From positions 1 through 30,015 of the forward strand of contig NZ_QUDR01000028.1 of NCBI RefSeq assembly GCF_003477605.1: a DNA stretch of 30,015 nucleotides, given 5' to 3'. This stretch comes from Clostridium sp. AF37-5. Lineage in GTDB: Bacteria; Bacillota; Clostridia; Lachnospirales; Lachnospiraceae. Below, piece by piece: positions 24,908-30,015 of this stretch (position 1 is its first letter; every line of letters starts with the position of its first letter). A program made the position numbers and the translations under genes. The notes beneath the pieces were generated by a model. It ran no database searches and had not been told where the DNA came from. It was given only the letters and a program-made list of their open reading frames with translations.

Positions 24908-26044
24908 TTATTTCAAACTCTTAAATCGGTCATAGCTTAAGGAAGAAATATCAACTATTGTGTCTTCTCCTGCTACCATCTGGGACAACATCAGTCCAAC
25001 TGCCGGTGCGGTGCCAAACCCATGACCGGTAAATCCACAGGCAAGAATCAGTCCCGGAACTTCATCTACACGGTCGATAACCGGTACGCCGTCAAAGCAC
25101 AAATCACACCAGCCGCCCCATGTGCGGACAATTTTGGCATCTGCCAGTTTCGGAATGTAGCCCATAATCGCGCGGCATCCTGCTGAAGCAGTAATCGATG
25201 TTGTGCGCAAATCGTCAAACGATTTATCAATCGATTCTTCCAAACCGGAATCCGAACCGAATACAAATGAACCATGCTGTGACTGATGTCCATAGAAATC
25301 GGCATCTGCGGTTCCTAACATGATATCAAACATATGTGGCTGCATTTCCGTTACCAGACATTCTTCAAAGAATTTTGTCATCGGCACATCAATTCCTACC
25401 GTGCGGGCAATAAAACGGCTCTCGTAGCCGGCAGCCAGAATAATGGTTTCGCCCTCAAATACTTCCCCGGTTGTAAGAATTACTTTTCTTGCTTTTCCCT
25501 TAACTTTTTCAATTGCTTTTACCTTTGCTCCGGTTATGTAACGTGCACCGAGTTCCAGCGAACGGGTATAAAAGGCAAGGGTTGTTTTCATTGGGTTTGC
25601 GTGACCGTCGGTTGGACACCAGCTTGCACCAATGACTTCATCCGAAAGATGCGGACAGATTTCTTTGACTTCTTTGCCGTCAATTACATGCATATCCAGT
25701 CCTACGCTTCTGGCATTGGAAGCTAAGGTTTCAAGTTTTTTCAAATGTGCTTCCGTTTTACCGAGACGCAAGTTTCCTCTCTGGTAATACTCAACGTCTA
25801 CACCAAGTTCTTCGGAAAGTGTCGGCCACATATTGTTGACCGCATACATCGCATACGGAAGTTCTCTGACATCACGTCCGGACTGACGGACACCACCACC
25901 GTTTCTTGATGAACCACCGTGTCCGATACTGTCATCTGCTTCTAATACTAAAACATCTTTGATTCCTCTTTTGGCAAGGTAATATGCGGTTGCACAACCG
26001 TTAATACCGCCACCGATAATAATTACGTCTGCTGTTTTTTTCAT
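24908..26044 (-). CDS. FAD-dependent amine/amino-acid oxidoreductase (DadA/SoxB-like catalytic subunit)
   Basis: 378 residues. The N-terminal FAD fold has VIIIGGGINGCATAYYLAKR and an acidic ELEAD-like end (VLVLEADDSIG), then GGSSRNGGGVRQS typical of sarcosine oxidase beta, HcnC, opine oxidase and L-proline dehydrogenase beta subunits. C-terminal RTWGGWCDLCFDGVPVID and GLILACGFTGHGFGTAP complete the DAO fold. It should remove hydride from the C-N bond of a secondary or primary amine, giving an imine that hydrolyses. ATG 26044 overlaps the upstream stop (ATGA) with GGAGGTGA as its ribosome-binding site, implying tightly coupled subunits. Confidence 0.92.
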   Translation of the reverse strand: MKKTADVIIIGGGINGCATAYYLAKRGIKDVLVLEADDSIGHGGSSRNGGGVRQSGRDVRELPYAMYAVNNMWPTLSEELGVDVEYYQRGNLRLGKTEAHLKKLETLASNARSVGLDMHVIDGKEVKEICPHLSDEVIGASWCPTDGHANPMKTTLAFYTRSLELGARYITGAKVKAIEKVKGKARKVILTTGEVFEGETIILAAGYESRFIARTVGIDVPMTKFFEECLVTEMQPHMFDIMLGTADADFYGHQSQHGSFVFGSDSGLEESIDKSFDDLRTTSITASAGCRAIMGYIPKLADAKIVRTWGGWCDLCFDGVPVIDRVDEVPGLILACGFTGHGFGTAPAVGLMLSQMVAGEDTIVDISSLSYDRFKSLK

Positions 26045-26370
26045 TTGCAGTCACCTCCATCCCTTGCTAAAACTTTCATCTCAATTGGTCTCATCGGAGC
26101 TCTTGATACCGCCGGTTCAATATCCGTCGGTCTTACGTGAAGCTCTCTTGCCATAATTCCTTTTACTAATTTCCCACAGGTCTGTCCCTGACAGAGTCCC
26201 ATGCCATTTCTCAGATATCGTCTCATTTCTTCCATTGTCACAATGCCCTCGTGAATGGCTTTTCGAATTTCTCCTTTGGTCACTTCCTCGCATCGGCATA
26301 TCAGCATATCATCATCTGCGCCAGGTACAAAGGGACCGATTTCTTTTAATTTTTCCTGAATATCCATCAT
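26041..26370 (-). CDS. BFD-type [2Fe-2S] subunit of the oxidase complex
   Basis: 109 residues. The Cys set is that of bacterioferritin-associated-ferredoxin-like domains: C25-R-C27 (ICRCEEVTKGEIRKAI) and C60-x4-C65 (GLCQGQTCGKLV). In HcnB, opine oxidase and proline dehydrogenase systems this domain is fused to or beside the flavoprotein and binds a [2Fe-2S] cluster that passes electrons between flavins. Here it is a separate small protein encoded between the two flavoproteins, 48 bases after the upstream gene and overlapping the next by four bases. ATG 26370 follows AAGAGGAAAA; a second ATG is adjacent. Confidence 0.9.
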   Translation of the reverse strand: MMDIQEKLKEIGPFVPGADDDMLICRCEEVTKGEIRKAIHEGIVTMEEMRRYLRNGMGLCQGQTCGKLVKGIMARELHVRPTDIEPAVSRAPMRPIEMKVLARDGGDCK

Positions 26371-26418
26371 ATCGTTTTCCTCTTTTCTGCGCTGTCTCGC
26401 GCGTTATTTTCGCGTTTT

Positions 26419-27990
26419 CTATGCTCTCTTATAGAAGCGTGCCTTCATTGTCATATCACTTGGCACCTTAATTGTCAACAGATTGGTGTGGTCAAATGCT
26501 TTGGCAGTTTTGCAGGATACCACTTCGCAGTCGCACACTTTCTGTCCGTCTCGTCCGAGCGCAATTCCTTTTTCACCTGCTTCCGGCAGCGGAAGAAATT
26601 CGTAAGGAAGAGTGACGGTACCAAATCCGGGCTCCGTTTCCTCATCGACTAAGAAGATTGCCTGACCGGAACAGGAAGCAACGCACATACCACATCCAAT
26701 ACATTTGGAACCCGGCACAACAACCGGCAGCGATGTAATGTTATCGCCGATGGAAATACATCCTTTCGCACAGGCATCCTGACATGGGTTACACGGAATG
26801 TTCTGCGTACACTCCATAACCGGATGAACACCGACTGCATGGGTAACGCCCGGATACCGTTCAATCTCATCATCTGCTACATAACCTTTTGCGAGAAGGT
26901 TTTCGGAAATATCAATGCCCTCTTCTGTTTTCTCGATTTTTTTGCCTCGGTTTTTCGGAGCAAACATTCCCTGACGAAGAGCTTCCAGTGCGGATTCCAA
27001 TTCGCTTACGCGGGCTTCTCTTTCTTCTTTTGTCATGTAACCCAGATACTCAGAAATGACAGCTCCTGAAATACGACCTTCAATCATTGCTGAACTTGCT
27101 TCCTCGATTCCGGATACATCACCAGCGGCGTAAATACCCGGTACACTGGTTGCACCAAGGATGTCACAAACCGGTACATAACCACCCGGTGTGTCGTTCA
27201 TTTCGCAGCCTGCCTGTTTGAGTAACTGTGACATCGGTGACAAACCAACTGCCATACAAATGGTGTCTACATCGAAATGTTTTTCCGTTCCTTCAATGAA
27301 CTGGAAGTTTTTATCGACCTCTGCAATTGTAACACCCGTTACACGGTCTTCACCTTCCGCTTTCACAATGGTATGTGACAGATAAAATGGCACCCCGAGT
27401 CTTGCTACTTTCGCAGCGTGTACCCCGTATCCGCCAACTCTCGGTGCTGCATCAACGAGGGCAACCACTTCGCATCCAGCCTGCATTAACTGGAAGCTGA
27501 CAACCAATCCTACGTTACCGGTTCCAAGCATCAGAATCTTTTCTCCGGCTTTGATGTGATGAAGGTTCATCATCGTCTGCGCTGCACCTGCTCCGATTAC
27601 ACCAGGCAACGTCCAACCGGGGAACGTTACCATGTTTTCACTGGCTCCGGTTGCCACTAAAATGGCATCCCCTTTCATATGTTTTACTTCATCTCCGATT
27701 CGCACCGTGATTTCTTTTTCCGGATACAAACCGATTACCGTTGCATTTAACATAACTTCAACGCCGTACTTTTCTGCCTCAGCGAGAAGTTCTTCTCCTA
27801 TTTTAAATCCGCGGATTTTTGCTTTGTGCTCCTTTGAGCCAAAGAACTTATGAATCTGCTTAAATAACTGTCCGCCCGGTTTTTCATTTTCATCAAGTAC
27901 CAGAGGATGCAATCCATGTTTTGCTGCTTCGGTTGCTGCGGACAATCCGGCTGGTCCTGCTCCAATTACAATCAAATCATATCTTTTCAT
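26419..27990 (-). CDS. FAD/NAD(P)-binding oxidoreductase with C-terminal ferredoxin domain (HcnB/OoxA-like)
   Basis: 523 residues. Residues 1-40 hold the FAD Rossmann fold (VIGAGPAGLSAATEAAKHG), about 155-161 the second nucleotide fold (LGTGNVGL), and 286-294 the GIYAAGDVSG end motif. After a helical linker comes a ferredoxin-like part with two Cys sets: C400-x2-C403-x3-C407-x3-C411 and C430-x2-C433-x2-C436-x3-C440, enough for two [4Fe-4S] clusters, plus a late CDCEVVSC. HcnB/OoxA relatives usually lack the double ferredoxin, so electrons probably leave toward an anaerobic carrier or NAD(P) rather than oxygen. ATG 27990 follows directly on the upstream stop (TAA-ATG). Confidence 0.9.
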   Translation of the reverse strand: MKRYDLIVIGAGPAGLSAATEAAKHGLHPLVLDENEKPGGQLFKQIHKFFGSKEHKAKIRGFKIGEELLAEAEKYGVEVMLNATVIGLYPEKEITVRIGDEVKHMKGDAILVATGASENMVTFPGWTLPGVIGAGAAQTMMNLHHIKAGEKILMLGTGNVGLVVSFQLMQAGCEVVALVDAAPRVGGYGVHAAKVARLGVPFYLSHTIVKAEGEDRVTGVTIAEVDKNFQFIEGTEKHFDVDTICMAVGLSPMSQLLKQAGCEMNDTPGGYVPVCDILGATSVPGIYAAGDVSGIEEASSAMIEGRISGAVISEYLGYMTKEEREARVSELESALEALRQGMFAPKNRGKKIEKTEEGIDISENLLAKGYVADDEIERYPGVTHAVGVHPVMECTQNIPCNPCQDACAKGCISIGDNITSLPVVVPGSKCIGCGMCVASCSGQAIFLVDEETEPGFGTVTLPYEFLPLPEAGEKGIALGRDGQKVCDCEVVSCKTAKAFDHTNLLTIKVPSDMTMKARFYKRA

Positions 27991-28311
27991 TTACGCTTCC
28001 TCCTTTGCACTTGCTCCATACTGGGTTTCTACTACCATTCCCTCTTTCAACGGGGTGATGCAGGTTCTCACATTTGGCTTTCCATCAACTACCATAACGC
28101 AGTCGGTACAGCGTCCAATCGCACAAAAGACGCCTCGTGGTTCATGGCGTTTTGCTGTGTAACGATGTGCCATCACACCTGCTACGCGAAGAGCTGCTGC
28201 AATCGGCTCTCCCTCATACCCTTCCAACGTTGTTCCGTCATATGAGAATTTCACTAATTTTCCTTTTGGAGATTCCCCTAAAATCGGATGATTTTCAATT
28301 CTCTTTTCCAT
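27991..28311 (-). CDS. Plant-type [2Fe-2S] ferredoxin subunit (HcnA/SoxA N-terminal-like)
   Basis: About 106 residues from ATG 28311, which has GTGAGG upstream; the frame opens at a TTG at 28332. The Fer2_4-like pattern is FSYDGTTLEGYEGEPIAAAL then C63-x4-C68-x2-C71 and C84 (VFCAIGRCTDCVMVV ... RTC), which binds a [2Fe-2S] cluster. Such small subunits are the first gene in hcnABC, opine oxidase and D-hydroxyproline dehydrogenase operons. It is the first gene of operon A and is preceded by a leader with a hairpin and a MerR-type promoter. Confidence 0.9.
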   Translation of the reverse strand: MEKRIENHPILGESPKGKLVKFSYDGTTLEGYEGEPIAAALRVAGVMAHRYTAKRHEPRGVFCAIGRCTDCVMVVDGKPNVRTCITPLKEGMVVETQYGASAKEEA

Positions 28312-28348
28312 ACCGTAATCCTCACTTTCCAAAATTCAAATTGATTTA

Positions 28349-28398
28349 GAAACAACAAAAGAGCCACTGGCACCAAACGCGGTCACCATTGACTCTTT
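28349..28398 (-). promoter_or_regulatory. 5'-leader hairpin of operon A
   Basis: Minus strand 28398-28381 (AAAGAGTCAATGGTGACC) pairs with 28374-28358 (GGTGCCAGTGGCTCTTT) as an imperfect 17-bp stem (one mismatch, one bulge, G-U pairs), loop GCGTTT, followed by TGTTGTTTC. The predicted transcript start is the first A of the stem. The neighbouring gene upstream is divergent, so this cannot be the end of another transcript. Confidence 0.6.
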
Positions 28399-28404
28399 AC
28401 GGGA

Positions 28405-28435
28405 AGTATAAACCCTAGAACCATACTAGGGTCAA
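28405..28435 (-). promoter_or_regulatory. MerR-type promoter and operator of operon A
   Basis: Minus strand TTGACC (28435-28430) and TATACT (28410-28405) are 19 bases apart, the stretched spacing typical of MerR-activated promoters. The spacer region holds a perfect dyad, ACCCTAG (28412-28418) and CTAGGGT (28426-28432), separated by 7 bases. The merR gene diverges from it. Confidence 0.8.
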
Positions 28436-28452
28436 GGGCTTTTTTTGAAAAT

Positions 28453-28481
28453 TTGACATTTTTTTTCATCTTTGCTAAAAT
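28453..28481 (+). promoter_or_regulatory. Sigma-A promoter of merR
   Basis: TTGACA (28453-28458), 17-base T-rich spacer, TAAAAT (28476-28481). It is back to back with the operon A promoter (the -35 boxes are 17 bases apart), so MerR bound at its dyad could influence both. Confidence 0.7.
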
Positions 28482-28496
28482 AAAGGCACTTGCAAC

Positions 28497-28527
28497 GGCG
28501 CTGTTTCTATGAAATAGCGCCTTTTTT
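28497..28527 (+). terminator. Terminator-like hairpin in the merR leader
   Basis: GGCGCTGTTTC (28497-28507) pairs with GAAATAGCGCC (28511-28521) over 11 bp, loop TAT, followed by six T (28522-28527). The T-tract abuts the AGGAGG ribosome-binding site (28528-28533) of merR. Lying between promoter and gene, it would attenuate merR expression. Confidence 0.65.
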
Positions 28528-28540
28528 AGGAGGAATGATC

Positions 28541-29374
28541 ATGGCAAACAGCACATTTCACATCGGAGAATTATCAAATTTATTTAATATCAGTGTCGAT
28601 TCGATTCGTTATTATGAAAAAAAGGGATTAATCTGCCCGACACGAAATGAAAATAACGGATACCGGGAATATTCTCTGGATGATTTCCAGACCTTGGTGA
28701 TGATTCGTGAACTGCTGGGACTTGATTTTCACAAAGAGCAGATTAGCGAGTTCTTAAAGAATAGAAATATTTCCACCACAATGGAAATGTTAGATACGGA
28801 GCTTTCTATTATAAAGGAAAAGATGGAAGTTCTTCAAAAGAAAAAGGAGCAGATTGTCAGCCGGATTCAGTCTTTGCAAGCCGTGCAGAATGAGTCATCG
28901 GACACTTCCATTCAATTAAAGACATTCAAAAAACGCCCGATTGCCATGATTTCCACGGAAAATCTGCCGGACGCTTATGTCGACTACACAATGGTTCAAT
29001 ATATGAAAAAGAACCGGATTAAATTAGATACCATCGGTTTCTGCGACTGTTACACGCTGGATTTAGAAAAATCAAATCCAGACTCCGATTACTACCGCAC
29101 GGAAAATGTTTTCTTTTTGACTGACAGCACAAAAACGAAGACGGACACGTTTCTCCCTGCCGGCGAGTATCTGTGTCTGTACTACCACGGCTCCTTGAAG
29201 CAGACCAAACAGTTGATGCCTTCTCTCTATGCCTATGCGAAAGAACATCACTTAACCGTCACCGGCCACCCGATGGAACTTTGCCACATCGACAGTTATG
29301 AGACGAACCGCGAAAGCGAATATGTCATTGAATTAGAACTTCCGGTGAGTTCTCATCCTTTTGCAAAACAGTAA
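28541..29374 (+). CDS. MerR-family activator with GyrI-like ligand-binding domain (BmrR-type)
   Basis: 277 residues from ATG 28541, which has AGGAGG at 7-base spacing; ATG 28535 is one base from it, and the frame opens at 28490 inside the leader hairpin. N-terminal winged helix: FHIGELSNLFNISVDSIRYY, EKKGLICPTRNENNGYREYS. A long dimerisation coiled coil follows (about 75-125), then a GyrI/SOUL-like small-molecule domain (about 130-277; LPAGEYLCLYYHGSLKQTKQ and YVIELELPV). BmrR-type proteins untwist 19-bp-spacer promoters when a ligand binds. The target is most likely the divergent operon A. Its last 50 bases overlap the convergent HD-GYP gene. Confidence 0.92.
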   Translation: MANSTFHIGELSNLFNISVDSIRYYEKKGLICPTRNENNGYREYSLDDFQTLVMIRELLGLDFHKEQISEFLKNRNISTTMEMLDTELSIIKEKMEVLQKKKEQIVSRIQSLQAVQNESSDTSIQLKTFKKRPIAMISTENLPDAYVDYTMVQYMKKNRIKLDTIGFCDCYTLDLEKSNPDSDYYRTENVFFLTDSTKTKTDTFLPAGEYLCLYYHGSLKQTKQLMPSLYAYAKEHHLTVTGHPMELCHIDSYETNRESEYVIELELPVSSHPFAKQ

Positions 29375-29960
29375 TCACTTTATCCCAATTGTCCAGTACA
29401 AATCTGCCAATTACCGGATCATACATTTTTCCTAAATTCTTTTCTATTTCCTGATAACAGATATCAAATCCAAGCGCCTTGCGGTAACGTCTTGTTGAAG
29501 TCATCGCATCAATGGAATCACAAATCGCAATAATTCGTGCTCCCACCGAAATTTCTGCCCCTTTCAATCCATCCGGGTATCCTTTTCCATCAAACCGCTC
29601 ATGGTGATGAAGCACAATATCAATCAGCCCTGAAAGCATACTGGATTTACTCAAAATCTCGGCTCCAATCGCCGGATGCTCTTTCATAATCTCCCATTCT
29701 TCATCCGTCAGCCGCTCCGGTTTATTTAACACGGCATCCGGGATTCCAATTTTTCCTATATCATGTAAATGCGCCGCCACATGAATATCGTTTTGGCATT
29801 CCCCGGTAATCCCCATCTCGCCGCATATCATCTGAGCCAAGTCACCGACCCGCTCCGAGTGTCCTGCCGTGTAAGGGTCTCTGGCATCTAATGCACTTGT
29901 TATGCACTCCACAATTTCATGGTAGGCATCAATATTTAACCTGTCAAGTTCCTGTATCAT
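29325..29960 (-). CDS. Compact HD-GYP domain phosphodiesterase
   Basis: 211 residues, almost only an HD-GYP domain: GHSERVGDLAQMI near 33, HLHDIGKIGIPDAVLNKPER (H66-D67), IVLHHHERFDGKGYPDGLKG (about 116-134) and DSIDAMTSTRRYR. All metal and GYP residues are present, so cyclic-di-GMP hydrolysis is expected; no sensor domain is attached. ATG 29960 has no ribosome-binding site. An in-frame stop lies 18 bases upstream, and a hairpin repeat begins 4 bases away (29964), so the original 5' end may have been replaced. The 3' end overlaps merR by 50 bases on the other strand. Confidence 0.88.
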   Translation of the reverse strand: MIQELDRLNIDAYHEIVECITSALDARDPYTAGHSERVGDLAQMICGEMGITGECQNDIHVAAHLHDIGKIGIPDAVLNKPERLTDEEWEIMKEHPAIGAEILSKSSMLSGLIDIVLHHHERFDGKGYPDGLKGAEISVGARIIAICDSIDAMTSTRRYRKALGFDICYQEIEKNLGKMYDPVIGRFVLDNWDKVITVLQKDENSPEVLIQ

Positions 29961-29963
29961 GTA

Positions 29964-30015
29964 GTTTGTGTCAAGTAATCATTGGCACTTTTTTCAGGTT
30001 CCGTGTTTCATGGGA
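29964..30015. repeat. Intergenic palindromic repeat, copy 3 (cut by window end)
   Basis: GTTTGTGTCAAGTAATC, then ATTGGCACTTTTTT (29981-29994) and GGTTCCGTG, match the left ends of copies 1 and 2 in order and spacing. The right arm is outside the window, so length is unknown. It lies immediately upstream of the HD-GYP start codon. Confidence 0.7.

Noticed and set aside
28497..28540. Earlier merR start codons at 28490 or 28535
   Set aside because: The first lies in the leader hairpin, and the second is one base from AGGAGG; only ATG 28541 has proper spacing.

Overview
The window looks like a chromosomal stretch of a low-GC Gram-positive anaerobe, most likely a Clostridia/Lachnospiraceae gut bacterium. 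This rests on strong AGGAGG ribosome-binding sites, sigma-A promoters, a class III (calcineurin-type) fructose-bisphosphatase, a ThiT thiamine transporter, several HD-GYP/GGDEF proteins and an Rpn-type nuclease fragment. The assignment is by gene content only. Almost every gene is on the minus strand; only the first fragment and a MerR regulator read rightward. No rRNA, tRNA or CRISPR array was seen.

Left part (1-7.4 kb): the tail of an Rpn-like protein; an ECF sigma factor with a membrane partner that is probably its anti-sigma factor; a PadR-HAAS/DUF1700-membrane protein operon with a textbook promoter and a 15-bp palindromic operator; a small intergenic hairpin repeat next to a possible transposase remnant; a YitT-type membrane protein; and a P2-type cation ATPase whose leader looks like a yybP-ykoY (manganese) riboswitch ending in a strong terminator.

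Middle (7.4-13.8 kb): a probable five-gene operon (thiT, 7TM-PAS-HD-GYP, GAF-GGDEF, DUF2752, zinc-ribbon/DUF4234) couples thiamine uptake with cyclic-di-GMP turnover genes. Upstream of it lies fbp with its own promoter and terminator.

Right part (14-29.4 kb) is the most interesting: two consecutive minus-strand operons that look like one amine or N-substituted amino-acid utilisation system. Operon A (28.4 to 20.9 kb) encodes a multi-subunit flavin/iron-sulfur oxidase of the opine-oxidase/proline-dehydrogenase/HcnABC type, an ornithine cyclodeaminase-family protein, an NhaC-family antiporter and an iron-type alcohol dehydrogenase. Operon B (20.9 to 14.0 kb) encodes a polyamine-type ABC transporter with a PII signalling protein between binding protein and ATPase, a second ornithine cyclodeaminase paralogue and an MFS transporter. 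A divergent MerR regulator with a GyrI-like ligand domain faces operon A, whose promoter has the 19-bp spacer and dyad typical of MerR activation. Both operons are predicted to start transcription exactly at the base of related hairpins followed by T-rich tracts, and merR has its own terminator-like leader.

Three copies of an intergenic palindromic repeat (about 97 bp, 214 bp, and one cut by the window end) share termini and a TTGGCACTTTTTT block. Each lies immediately upstream of a minus-strand gene or promoter. The last abuts the start codon of a small HD-GYP gene whose 3' end overlaps merR.
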